A DNA stretch of 64,000 bases from Corella eumyota (taxonomy: Eukaryota; Chordata; Ascidiacea; Phlebobranchia; Corellidae), in assembly GCA_963082875.1 (NCBI GenBank), contig OY720101.1, forward strand, positions 7,998,001 through 8,062,000, given 5' to 3'. Both the position numbers and the translations under genes were made by a program. Position 1 is the stretch's first letter, and each line of letters starts with the position of its first letter. Shown one piece after another: positions 11,564 to 23,720 of this stretch. A model generated the notes under the pieces. It was not told the origin of the DNA, did no database searches, and saw only the letters and a list, made by a program, of their open reading frames with translations.

Positions 11564-13602
11564 CTAAACCAAACAACCAATAAATTTTTCGTTGGGATCA
11601 ACTGGGAGAATTTTGTTTATGCGCTCAAAGAAATCATCTTTTTCTGTAGGCGGTAACTGGTTTTTGTCTTCTGGTGGTGTTTCGTCAAGCCCCGTAAATA
11701 GTCCCTTGAGTAGTTTGTCGGCCGCTGAAAGACAGCAACAATTTACTTAAAACTGCATATTTAAAATATTACAAATAAGAGTTTTTTTTAAATAAAACTA
11801 CATTAAATTGGTAGCTTTATTTTAAAGTAAGTATTTTCATTTGACATTGTTACATTACAAACCAATATAAATCATATTTTGCCTCTTGGTATCTATTTCA
11901 CAACCAATACTGCTTAACTTACTAAAAGGACAGCAAAATCGTATCTTGTAATCCTTGCACGCAATTTGAGTATCGCCAACTATTTTAAACCGGCCATCTT
12001 CACTGTCGTAATAGATTTGGGGTATTCCGCCTGGGTTTGAATTGGGCTCGTTGGAGTTTTTACACACCAGACCGTCTTTGCTTAATTCCAGTTTGTCATA
12101 CCCAGCAATGTAAGGTTTTTCAGTGTCATCTGCCAAGCGAATTTCAATTCCGCTTGTAGTTGTACAAGTACCCTGAATAAAGATTGGTGTAACGATTTTT
12201 AATAAAGTTACACCTTAATATGATTTTAAATTAAAAAAAAATAAATTTAATTATTTAACCAATAGTTTAAAAAACGATATTGAATAACTATAACATGGTA
12301 AATGGTTATTGTTATTTTCATTGTAATTAATCATTTACAAATTTAATGCCTAACTAAAAAAAACGTACAAGGTTATTGAACAAATTTATAAAAAATATGT
12401 TTTACTGTAGGATCGATCTCCTTAAATTTTGGGAAAGTAGCGACATCTCCATCTTCATTAAGATCACCAATCCCATACCATTTCGTCCAGTAATCACCCA
12501 AACAAGTCCCAATTACTAAAAAAAAGGTAAAAAGAATTTAAAATTTTATGCACGCAAACGACATAGTAAAGCATGGTAGGTGTTAGTAAAGCATGGTAGG
12601 AATTGGTTTTACACATATCAAAATAGTGCAATAGAGATGACTAAGTTTGGTTAATTGATTTTCGATGTGACATGTTTAATACTAAAAAATCTAATTAAAA
12701 AAATGAAACAGGTTTAAATATTATTTTGTATTTTAACGAAATTTAATTTCAACCAGTGTTAGTTCTCAAAATGATAAAAAGCAATTTACCTGCTGGACAG
12801 CAAAATTTAACTTCATAATCAAGGCAATCTTCACCGTTTTGTTGTTCTTCTTTTAAACATTTAAAACCCACGTTTTTATCAATTGAAACGACTTGGCCCG
12901 ATTCTCTGTAAGAAATAAAAACAATACAGAATTTACAATAAAAAAACAAACATTGAAAATATACAAAATTTAACAAATATGTAAAATTTGCAGACTAAAA
13001 TGATTCTTCCAACCAAAACTTTCATATATAAGCCAAGTTTCACAGCTTGCAATTTTGATTTCCAATAACAAATTACATCTTAAAAATAAATATTTTTTGT
13101 TAATGTACCTGTAACCGATTTGGGTTCCCACTGTTCTTGCACTAATAATGGATGGTTCTTGACACAAAAATCCATCAAAGTTAGTGATTATTGTTTCAAG
13201 CAGTTCGATATCGTTACCACCATTATCGTTCGGGCTACCTACGTTAAAATAAGGAGTCCAAGCTTCGCAGTTCTCTTCGTTTCCTGAAAATAATTTTATA
13301 TGCAATTTACACTTTTTAGGTAATGTCTTAGAATAGTGTTATTGCATAAATCGTGTTTTTTAAACAATAGTGTACATAGGGCGTCAACACGTTTAACGTT
13401 GAAAACTATTCGCATAACCAACTACAGACATTAGTTCAACATAAAAGTTTTCGAAAAAAAAAGGAAAACAAACATCAAAATAGTTAGAATAACATCAAGT
13501 AATTGTTGGGTGCACAGTTTTGTTTTAGTAATAAAAAATATAACACAAACCTGATCCAATACAAACCACACTTAAAATTGTCACGAAAATTGTAATAAAC
13601 AT
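11564..13602 (-). CDS. secreted tandem WxxW-domain (mucin-type cysteine-rich) protein, 287 aa
   Basis: Six exons: 13551-13602, 13109-13283, 12790-12905, 12406-12515, 11923-12172 and 11564-11724, all in phase, stop at 11564-11566. Residues 1-18 form a hydrophobic signal peptide (start MFITIFVTILSVVCIG). Two copies follow of the Mucin2_WxxW-type domain known from mucins and cartilage intermediate layer protein. The first has CEAWTPYFNVG, LLETI, GQVVSIDKNVGFKC and CLDYEVKFCC. The second has WTKWYGIGDLNEDGD, GLVCKN and CKDYKIRFCC. The first copy reads WTPY, so it lacks the second Trp. An acidic, proline-containing tail closes the protein. It should be secreted and disulphide-bonded; its role in mucus or matrix is an inference. 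Confidence 0.88.
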
Positions 13603-14755
13603 TTTAAATTTAGACCTATTTTTCAAAACACATCCTAAAAGACTTCTAAAAAATGATAAAATTAATTTTAAACACCTGTAAGTCCACAATCTTCCTTATA
13701 CGAAATAACGCAGGTCAACTTACGGCTTATAAATGTAACCTAACAAAGCAAAAAAAAGAAATTGCGTTTAGGCACCAATTTAGCATAATAAAATTTCATC
13801 ATTTTTTGTATTTTTATCCGAAACGTGATCTATTTTTCTATGCAGCCTTTGTTCATTAAATTTAAAATTTCAATGGGTCAAAATCAAAAACTATTCATAT
13901 CTATTAGGGCGTTTTGTGATTATTAACATTAGTTAAACGACTTTGATCATATCAAACAAACAAAATTTCATGTTTTATTAAAAATATTTAAAGTCTAAGT
14001 TATCTATTACAGCGATATAATAAAGTTTATGTTTTGTTTGGAAATGTGGTTAATTTGAAAGTCACCGGTTTTAGAAATAATTCACACCTGTGTTTGTTTA
14101 ACTAACCTTTGTCGAAAATATGATCATGATCTTTACATCTCCAAATATTCCATTATCCACCCTTACTTCGTTTAGAAAGAGAGCACAAAGAGATTCTGCT
14201 TTCAGGCTCAGATTTAAGATTTAATGAATGTAAAACTAACTTTGATTCACAACTGGCAAAAACTTCATAACAAAACTTTTAAAATAGAAACCTAGATGAC
14301 TAAAAAGAAACTGGATATTTGTCAACGTAAACAAATTATTTAACATTAAAATGCAATAAGTAAACACCTTGATAAGTTAAACTAAAAGGCTTTGCCTTTG
14401 AATTAAAATAAAACTGTTCGATTGTAGTAGAATTCGCGATTTAAATTAAAATGCACAATCACCCAGAAGCATAGATGCTAAAAGCGCCGGCTTAAGTGCA
14501 CGCGGTAAATTAATGGCCTTTTATCAGAAATCAAAACATACAACCTGGACTAGGGCATTGTTTCCTTTAACACAAAGCTATATATAATTCTTTCTAGTAT
14601 CTTAGTAATTCGTTTCTAACCAACGGTTCGTTTAACAGAAATAATACGCTTCATTTCAATCTATTAAATTAACTTAGTAACGGACAAATGGTTACTATGT
14701 AGGTATACACTTTAATTTACTCTTACCATTTGTTATTCTTGAGTAAAAGTTGATA
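13603..14755. other. divergent promoter region
   Basis: About 1.15 kb between the start codons of the WxxW gene (minus) and the BK-beta-like gene (plus), so it must hold both promoters unless they are distant. No exon is supported; the 68-codon frame at 13653-13859 has no recognisable content. Confidence 0.5.
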
Positions 14756-16283
14756 ATGATGAGGGCAGGAAAGAAACCTAAAAATCGACCATTTTTGTCA
14801 CTGTTTATTATAATTTCTATGCTGGCGTCTACTGCTAGTTTAATTTACGTTGGTGCAAAAATCGTAAAAGTAGCTTGGTATGGGTTGGAGTTGCATAAGA
14901 CCGAATGTACAGTTATCACTATCGGTAAGTATTTTAAAGGTTTACAGCATTGTATGTAAAATTAATTTAGTTAAAGTCTTATAATTAGTTGAACGAAGTA
15001 TTATTTTTATTATGACACGACGTCTAATCTTTTATCTATTTTGTAAAGATTTAAATTATTTTTTAGGTAATGTAACCCTAGGCTTAAGGTATTTTTTAAA
15101 TTTTTGTAACGATAAGTTTGCTGGTTGTTACAATAATCTATTAAAACGCCATAATATTCTATTGAACTAAGTGCTAGAATTTTATAATTTTGATAGGTTT
15201 TAAGTCTTAGTACTGATTATGTCATTTTTAATTTTCGCATTATTTTATTGTTCATTTTGTGATTAGGGTAGGTCGTTCATAGTAATAGCCATTGGTGCGT
15301 AAAAAACTCAATAAATAAAAAAACGCTAATAAACATGGCCTAATACCATTACCAAACTTAAAACAAATGTTTATGTTCTAAGACATTGGTTCAGAGGTGG
15401 GTTGTGAATGCAGTCGTTTGCTTGATGAAGACGACCCTCGCGGACCAAGTACCAGCTGTTACTCGAGTTATCCATGTCTTGTTGTCTGGGTAAGCTACCC
15501 TGTTAAACGGAGCAGTGGAAAAAACGAAACAACTACCGGTTTATTGTTTATCAGTGAAGAAGAAGTACTGCGTAATAAAGAAGTAAATATTTAAGTAATT
15601 TAAGTATATATTTTAAGCGCCTTCATTTTTTTAACAGATGTTAACATGCACAATTAGAATTAATTACCGGTTATTTGCATGTATTTAAATATCTTAGAAA
15701 AAAAACAAAACGCATTGCCCTTATTGTTCTAACTTGAAACTGAATAAAGTTAAACAAAAATATTAAAAGCGTCATTAAAACTTCTCTTAAAATGCCCCTT
15801 ATTTTGGAAAAATTGTCGTTAAAATTTTGTTTTCAAAAATTTGATTTTCGGCCATATACATTAAATTCGGTGAAATGGTTTGGTAATGTGCGGATACCGT
15901 TATTGTCGAACTCTCATATCGTAACAAATATGACCCTATTAACCTTTTAGTGCGTTATCGAAATATGCAACGAAGACTCAAATCAAAACAGAAATTTCGT
16001 CGACGAGTTTATATCAGATCACCAACTTTCTGTAGGTGCTTTAATAAGCTGCTACATCGGAAGTGATCGAAACCTGGTGACTACATTATTGCTGTTTCAA
16101 CAACTACTTTATTTTTAAAAACTTTAAATTAATTTGTTTTTTTACTTTAAGGCGCTGATGCAAACCCAATATGAGCGTGGAACAGCAATAGCAGTAGTGG
16201 TAAATGGACTGCTATGGCCCTCTTTAGTGCTGGTTGTTTCTTTTGTATTATTTGTGTTGATTTCAAAAAATGTAGATCTTTAA
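14756..16283 (+). CDS. KCNMB: BK-channel (KCNMB-type) beta-subunit-like membrane protein, 204 aa
   Basis: Four exons: 14756-14924, 15395-15582, 15951-16076 and 16152-16283, all in phase, stop TAA at 16281-16283. The start is ATG at 14756 (a second ATG follows at 14759). Topology fits the family: short N-terminus, membrane segment at about residues 12-35, a cysteine-rich extracellular loop, and a second membrane segment near residues 175-200. Loop landmarks include SYPCLVVWVSY (compare YPCLWVNVS in vertebrate beta subunits) and a late SCYIGSDRN block. A Trp-Pro sits at the start of the last segment (NGLLWPSLVLVVSF, compare SLFWPTFLL). Such proteins flank BK (Slo1) channels and tune calcium and voltage gating. 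The third intron uses a weak donor (CTG|GTGACT), needed to reach the last exon in frame. Length matches the family's 190-280 aa. The exact subtype cannot be told. Confidence 0.75.
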
Positions 16284-16962
16284 AATTTTATATAACCATA
16301 ATCTGTTAGAAATATTGTAGATTCTTTTTGATATTATAATAATGAGAATACCGTGTTTCTTAAATCTCATGGTTTGTTAGTTGAAACATGGACAAAAAAT
16401 GAGATCTTGATCTCATAAAAATAGTTTAATGTGCATTAATAATCAGGATTTTAAAAGATTAACCCATCATTAGAAATTTAGTAAAAATAAAATTTGGGTA
16501 AGGGTAGATACAGGAAAATATTATAAATATTAGCTCCGAAAACCTTAAAAGTAATAAGAGATTTGGCGAGGACCGCAAAGTACAAGTAAACCAAAAAACG
16601 TTTCTAAAGAGGGTAATTTCAGATAATTAAAATAATTTGCTGTAACGTAAAAAAAATTCCTTGCACTCAAACCTATTTCGTAACTGAATAAATAGTTTTA
16701 TTTTTCACAAAAATTTGCAAAAATGAACGACACAAATTAACCTAAAAAAAACATATATAGTTCGCAAGCGAGAAAAGCAGTCATGGCACACGAGTTACAG
16801 TTTAACTGAAACGGAGTCGAACAGCAAATTAAAATACTGCTTTTATCAAAATAAACACTGTTCAATTATGTATAAACTCTGTCAAGTAATTCGTCGCGCA
16901 GAGGTTATCACGTGACTGAGTTTGGCCCGCTCACTTTTTGGAGAGTGGTAATTTCCTAATGA

Positions 16963-16970
16963 TGACGTCA
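16963..16970. promoter_or_regulatory. CRE palindrome TGACGTCA
   Basis: Exact palindrome in the spacer downstream of both converging genes. One of seven in the window. Confidence 0.3.
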
Positions 16971-17097
16971 CCGACGGTTATTCCCGTTTTATTCCATTTC
17001 CATTTCTAGATTTAAATTTTAGTTTAAAAAATAAAATGTGAGACTTTTTATTACAAAAAAGGAAAAAATGTATAATGTTATTGTTAAACTTCGTTAA

Positions 17098-17375
17098 CCG
17101 GCAGCGTAGTGTAGTGGTAAAAACACTTGCTACACCACATGATGTCGTTGGTTCGATCCCTAGCTCTCATGCTGTGGCGTCCTTGGGTAAGGCGCTAAAA
17201 ACTGTTTGAACTTCTGCTGAGCCAGTAATTAATCAGCAGCATAATTTTTGGGCGATATTAATCTATAATATCCTAAACTGCCCAGGCAACTCGTGACTGA
17301 GTCGGGGTAACACTTGTTACTTTATGTTTAGGTCGCGCATTCAACCTTTCCACATCGAGGATGAAAATACAAAAA
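17098..17375 (+). mobile_element. tRNA-derived SINE, family A, near full length
   Basis: The 5' part is tRNA-like, with an intact pol III A box (TAGTGTAGTGG, 17107-17117) and B box (GGTTCGATCCC, 17150-17160). The body contains CTTGGGTAAGGCGCT and the 3' part ends in CCACATCGAGGAT followed by A-rich DNA. The same order recurs at 39023, 43091, 47419 and 52199 and in older fragments. This copy has the best-kept promoter boxes in the window. It is not a tRNA gene: there is no closed acceptor stem and the copy continues far past the tRNA-like part. Confidence 0.88.
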
Positions 17376-17441
17376 AACACAAAACATATAGTTTAGATTT
17401 AACATTGGTTCTTTTCTTAAAAATTTCACACTGCATTTTAC

Positions 17442-20400
17442 TTACTGTTGATACTTTATTTTTTCACTTTCATCCCCTTCATACTCCCTGACGTCATCAA
17501 TCTGTCGTGCATTTCCAGTCAAAACATTGTAGGCGGATTGCAAAATAAACTGAACAAAAAGAAACGTTGATAAGCAAATAGGGGTTGAATACTTTCATAG
17601 TGCAAATAAGATTATAAATGCTTATTAAAATAGGTCTATGCTATAGACTTCGGACTATACACAGTAAATTGAACATGTGGTTTTCTTTGTAAATAACAAC
17701 ATCGTTATATACACGTAAATGAACCAAGTGATTTAGTGCAAAAACTGTAGAGCAATTATAAATTCAAAATACTTGAAAAAAAACCGAGTTTAGTTTGCGT
17801 AAGCGTTATTACTATTTGCTCATGTTGCAACTTTGCAATTAAATAATACAACACAGCATCTTAGGCGAACTATTGACTCGCCATAAACCAGTAAACGTGC
17901 ATAACTAGCAACGTAATCATTAATCCGTTCGAGAAAAAGAAAAATGGTGGAACGTCGTCGTAAGCTAAAGTTGCCACGTAAGATCCCCAGTATATTGCCT
18001 TCAATGGAAACCAGTAAAGACGAAAAACAAACCTGAAAAATAAAAATTTGAAAATTTTATAAAGTTTACACTTTTTAGTTTGCACCAATCTTTAAACTTT
18101 GTTTTTATTTTGTATTAATTAAGACGACAGGTTTTCATGTTCTTTTTTTGAAAAAGGTGTGCTGTTGAGTTGTGTTTTTAAAATATACGACAAGCAATGG
18201 CAAATAGTGTGGCATCGTTGCGGCTCGAACCGCAAACCTTTCGCATCGTTTTTCTCTGCCAAGACCACTATACCACACTACCGCACTAATACTTTCTAAC
18301 TTTTATTTGTTCCTAAATTATTTTTTTATATACTAAGCGGCACCTTTGCTTTTTTCGACATGTCTCTTGTGCATAATAGAGGAAAAATTATATCAGTAAT
18401 ATTTTAAACTTGTATTGTTAATTTGCGACTGATATTTTAGAAATACCAAATATAGCTAGTGCTTAGGCTAACAACAAGTTAAACTCAAAATATCTACTAA
18501 CCATGAGACACCGAATCCTATAAAACCAATCGTCGACAAAAAATCGCAATATTTGCTCCAATTCCCCCCCTTGGATTTATAATAAACAGCAACTTTGGTT
18601 GCTTCCAAAAATATATCACTAAAGTCGTGTAAGAATAAAATAAGAAGACCTATGTTGGTGTATCTAAAAAAACGAACAAGGTTTTAGTTTAATATTAGAA
18701 CACTTATCTAATAAAAGATAAAAACAATTTTTTTTTTAAATTTTTGCTATTTTCTATTTTCTTGGTGTTTTCAACAATAGTAAACTTAAAAAAAGTATAA
18801 ATCTAGTTAAGCAAAAAAAAATTGACAGACCAACATTAAATTGAAAAAAAACAAATAATAAATAACCATAAGTTTAAGATTTATCTTAAAACGGATAACG
18901 TGATACCTGAACAAATAAGAAAATGCCAGCAGCGCGAGAGTAACAAAATGATGAAGTAAAAGTACGATTGAATCTTTTCGCCATTCGTCCCACGCAATTA
19001 AGGAATAAACAGCTTGAATGTAGAAACTGGTTTGATACAAATATGCGACGTAAATATCCCAGGTGACTGCTGAGTGAAGCGACCAAACTAAATTGAATCA
19101 AAATAACCTTTAATAAATAAGTTGTATATTCACTTGTTTAAAGCTTTTTTAAAATTCTTTTGACATAGCGTTTGTTTCTTGCTATTTATGTATAATCTAT
19201 ATATTATTGAGCTTAGTGGACGATGCAACATGTTTAATTAATATGCTTACAAAATAAAAAAAATAGTCATTTGTGGCGTGGGTAAATTATCGTGGGCAAA
19301 TATTAAAGTGACCATATTACGACAATGAAAATCCTGAAGGGCTGTCGACTACGATTTGTATTTCTTATGATTTTGTAAGCATAATTCTTAAAAATATATT
19401 TGCAATCTAATTATTAAAATAAATAAAAACAATTTAGTTAAAATTGCGATACATTTGTATTTCAATTTTTCTCATAAAACAGGATTCTTTTTTTCAGACT
19501 TGCGTAATCACCTACTTAAACAACGTTGAATTTAGCCAATACATTACAAATGGTTAATTATTCAAGCACCATAAGGCGGAACGTATTTAACCTTGCGTAT
19601 GGAAATAGGTAATTTAATTACCGGGTAGACGAAGTCGATGAAAAATTAATGAGGTCATGTGTTATACATTTCTTTCTAGATCAAAGCGATGATACAAGAT
19701 TGTTGTAAAGAATAATTAAAATCTGGGATTTTTTTTAATTAGCTTAATTTTACTCTAATCTAAGTCCTATATTGGCATTTTTTTACTCAAAAATTTAAAA
19801 AAGTTGGTGTCACTGAACAAAAAAATGATTTTAATTTTATATTATTTTATTTATTTTTTAAGTTTTTATAACTTTAAAAAAAAAATTAAAGCTCTGTTTG
19901 TGATGACATAGAAAGTACTAGCTTGTATACACTCACTACGCCAACTTAGTACTTTTTACGCCACACAAAAAATATGACAACCTGGCTTTTTGTGTTCATT
20001 ATTTCCAATATTTTTTTAAATTAAATTGTAAGTACCACAGACATTTTTAGAAGCTCTAAAGGCATTTTGAGATTCAGTGCTATATATATCACTCACAAAA
20101 TTGCAAAACTCTTTAATATAGCACTTAAAGTTTTTTAAATTAATTTTACCACCCTAAACGTATTTAAATATTTGGAAAGTCTAGCATCTTACCTGTAACT
20201 ATGTCGTTGAGGTTAAAAAACAATTTATATTTATAAAGAACAAGATAAGCAGAAAACAGCCACGCCGTCGTGGAAAACGAAAACTTCCAGAGACACTCGG
20301 GTAACTTGGCTGAAACATTCGGTGGCAATTCAGAGTATTTTGCTAGAGGCTAAATATAAAGTGAATACACATTATTCGTGTTTTAAGAATTAATAATGTA

Positions 20401-20910
20401 TTTATTTAATAATAACCAGGGCAAACCTGAAAATTAAAAATAAATATAATAGGTGGTCATAAAAAATATGTAACCGTGAAACATTTATTATTTTGTAAAC
20501 ATCGTTCAACGTATACTGGTTTTCTACATACACGTTTAATGTTTGAACCAATGTTTTTTCGCATAACCATTTATTTTACATCAAAATATTTGTAAAAGTT
20601 TCTACCAGTACATTTTATGTACAACAACAAAAATATCAAATTGCGCAATTTTTTTTTTTACCATGAATAAATGTCTTGAGACTGCAGCCCTCAAGTGCGT
20701 CCATAACGAAGCAAACAACGCCACCAAAATGACGTCACTAATTGTGCAAGAACCATACGTGAACAAAGTGTTTAGCCATCCACTTGGCGTGACGTCATTA
20801 GGTTCCAATTTGTTCCAGGATTGTTTTAGTGCATACGGCACGTCGGTTAAAAATTGGTAGAATCCAGGGTAGGTTATATTTAAATTTAAATCCGGTTTAA
20901 TTTCGAACAT
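17442..20910 (-). CDS. CERS1: ceramide synthase 1 (TLC/Lag1p domain), 335 aa
   Basis: Six exons: 20662-20910, 20193-20349, 18907-19087, 18502-18663, 17882-18032 and 17442-17549, all in phase, stop TAA at 17442-17444. Ceramide synthases N-acylate sphingoid bases in the ER membrane. The Lag1 motif is intact: WRKDSIVLLLHH (His181-His182) and FLHDFSD (residues 206-212). FRLYWFPLK and a C-terminal VLTG..RQIDDVREYE match CERS1. There is no homeobox-like domain, as expected for CERS1 and unlike CERS2-6. Several hydrophobic segments are present. The last intron joins only if its donor is GC (ATG|GCGAGT); the joined residues (YWFM-FILQSAYNVLTG) then match the family's length exactly. If that intron is kept, the protein ends four codons later. 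The first exon contains two CRE palindromes and the last exon one. Confidence 0.9.
18142..18284 (-). mobile_element. tRNA-derived SINE, family B
   Basis: In CERS1 intron 4. Read on the minus strand it starts GCGGTAGTGTGGTATAGTGG (A box TGGTATAGTGG), has the B box GGTTCGAGCCG, then GCCACACTATTTGCC and a tail ending in an AACAGCACACC-type block. Related copies are at 45091-45228 and 63289-63429. Shorter than family A, with a different body. Confidence 0.7.
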
Positions 20911-23720
20911 TTTACACACAGTATTTTACCTTGCTAAAACCAAAATTGAGATATTAATTTTTAAGTCTATAATATAGCTAGTAGGTATCACTTACGCATC
21001 AGTAAATGTCAATTCAGTTACCACAATTTTCAACGCACTAGAACTAGACTGTTTACCTTTAGCGATTTTGCGCCTACCAACCGATTTACAAGTAGGCAAA
21101 ATCGAAAAGTAGTCGATGTGCTAAGCAAACAAATTGATTTTAGTGAACAAATAGGCGCTACATGCCAACATAGCAAACTTTCCAATATAGTTGCTGAACT
21201 ACTTCCTACGAATAAAACTTAGTTTCGGACTTTTTCCAAATCAATATGCTGTATATGGTATGGGTAGCCGATCAAGTTAAACTTTTTGTCATTTACTTTT
21301 AATGTTCTGTTTTTGAAAAACTATCAGGGCACCAACGGGCCTCGGGCAATCTGTTATATTTTCTAAGCGCTGATTGTTTGACCGAAACACGAATTATACA
21401 CTTTTACACCAAACTTACAGAAGCATCTACAAGATGGTCTTTAAAAAGCCGCTAATTATTATAAAGCAAGTTCGTTAGTCTGCTAGTTTCGTTTTATTTT
21501 TACGAAAGCATAGTTTAATGGTAAATATAACATGTTACAGCTTAAATTTATTTCCTAACCCCTTTTAGCGCTCACAATAATCAATTAATAATAAACTGAT
21601 TCATATGTCATCATTTCCTAGCTTAACAAAACGGAGAGAAATAATTAAAGGAAACTTTTACAAAACGTGTAATCCCTAGACACGCGTTTACTATTAAACT
21701 CAGTGAACCGTAGGCAAACCACGTGACTATCAACTAGCGATCACGCCATGTAAAGTACTAAAAATGTTTTGTTTGTTATCATAATACTGGAGCATTGTGC
21801 TAGTGTTATTTACACTATCACACAAAATAAGATTTTCGTGTTGTTTCTAAAAGCGCTAAAATTTATAATACATCTGTCCTTGAAATAATCTACAAACCCG
21901 AATCTTATAACCGGATTCACTTTCGTAGGCATTTAATCTTTTTTGCGTTGAGTGTCAGCTTACTTAGATGTACATTTATTATAATGTTCTCGTATTCTTT
22001 TTAGTGTAAATATATTAGGCCTATTTTACATTTTTTTAAATACGTTGCTGTATTTTTACTAGTGAACCTACAAAATATCACTTTCGTTTTTTTTTACTTT
22101 TCGTGAACTGTTTAGTCTGATATTTAAAATCGAGTACTTTTAACGGAAATGACCTATTTTGCTTTAACAAACCGAAACATGATTTTGTGTAATTTATAGT
22201 TTCTGTTGATGAACATAAATAACATTTTAACAAAATTTTAAATTTTATCTCCTTACGAGCTAGGGATACTACCATATTTTAACTCACTATTAAAGTTATG
22301 TGTTAGCTAAGATCTATGAAATAAACTGCATTTTCTAAAAAATAAACCGTTTCAAGATTTTCAGTATGTTATTTACGTAAAACCTACGCTGAATAAAAGC
22401 TACACTAACGGTCGTTAAGGAAATGATAAAATATGATTTTGGTGTCAAATGTCGATTTTTTCCCCACTCCACATATAGACATAAAGAAATTACCGCAACT
22501 ATCCATTCACCAAAATTAGTTCGTTGTAAATTAAGATTTCATGCTGTTACAATTCCTGAGAACAATCAGCGGGAAGTGACGTCATTTGAATGAAATTTTA
22601 ATAGATCCCTACCCAGCTAATGGTAAAACAAATAAGTTATAACCAAAATGAAAAAAAATGACCTACATTTTCCTTACATTGTGGTTCTAATGACACTGTT
22701 TCATTTAACAGACTAACTTAAAACTTCGTCAACTTTGCGCATTTTCTTCTAATAATAATAATAGAAAACTTACTTGTAAACAACTCAACTTCAAGTCCTA
22801 CTTATCATAACACCCTAATGACAAAATTGGCAACTTTATTATAAGCATTTCTAGCATTAGTATTAGAGATTCAAAAAAGGACGTTTTATAATATAGGAAT
22901 TGGACAGCGTAAAACGTTAAAATACTGTTTAAAATTACAAGGTACATTTGAAAAGTTTTAGACAAGTGTTTCCTACTACAAAAGTGGTTGGTCAGTGGAT
23001 ATAGTTAAAAGCTAGGCGTGATATACAAAAAGCAGTGGTTTCTTGACACAAAATACACAAAAAACTACAGAAAAAATCTAGACTCACATATAAAATTTGA
23101 CACTAGTTTAAAGTTAACAATTTTCATACGTTAACACTTTTAATTTGCTTACTGTAAGGCAACAGTGATAGGACATGCAATATCGTAATGCAAATGTACA
23201 ATGTAGTTTACATAACATTAGCCCTATAAGTTACAAAAACAAAACACGAGTAGAGGTTTTAGTTTTTTTGCATTTGCATCACATAAACAATGGGACGTTT
23301 ACTCCAAGTTAAATAGTTTGCACTATGGTTAATACACTAAAACCAACACTTTTTTCCATAATCACAGCTTAATGTTTACTAAAATATCATTTTCACAGTA
23401 GTTCTGGACGGACAACAACAAAATCATGGCTTAAAATAAACGTAATACAAAAAAGATAAAATATAATAAAATAGTATACATTTGTACGACAAACATATTA
23501 TATTTTGGAATTACCAACTTTTATTAAAAATAATATAGAAATAAAAATGCTATCAAAAACTTAGAAAAATAGTTAAATTTAAATTTATACAATAAACATA
23601 AAGGTACAGAATATTAATTGCAACTGCTTTAACAAAACAAATAAAATCATTTAAAACAATATTAATACTGATTAGTTTTATAATACACAACAGAAATTAA
23701 CAATAAAACATATAGTTTTT
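20911..23720. other. 2.8 kb intergenic region, no gene seen
   Basis: Between the CERS1 start and the 3' end of the QRICH2-like gene. AT-rich. It should include the CERS1 promoter and holds a CRE palindrome at 22577-22584. The 65-codon minus frame at 22078-22275 has no family features. Confidence 0.55.
22577..22584. promoter_or_regulatory. CRE palindrome TGACGTCA
   Basis: Exact palindrome about 1.7 kb upstream of the CERS1 start codon. Candidate CREB/ATF site; function inferred from the motif only. Confidence 0.35.

Larger units (their letters stand above)
16284..17441. other. convergent intergenic spacer with one SINE
   Basis: Lies between the 3' ends of the BK-beta-like gene and ceramide synthase. 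It holds a CRE palindrome (16963-16970) and a near-complete SINE (17098-17375). No further gene is seen. Confidence 0.55.

Noticed and set aside
17098-17172. Possible tRNA gene (A and B boxes).
   Set aside because: No acceptor-stem closure, and the same head continues into a 280-bp body repeated elsewhere; it is a SINE.
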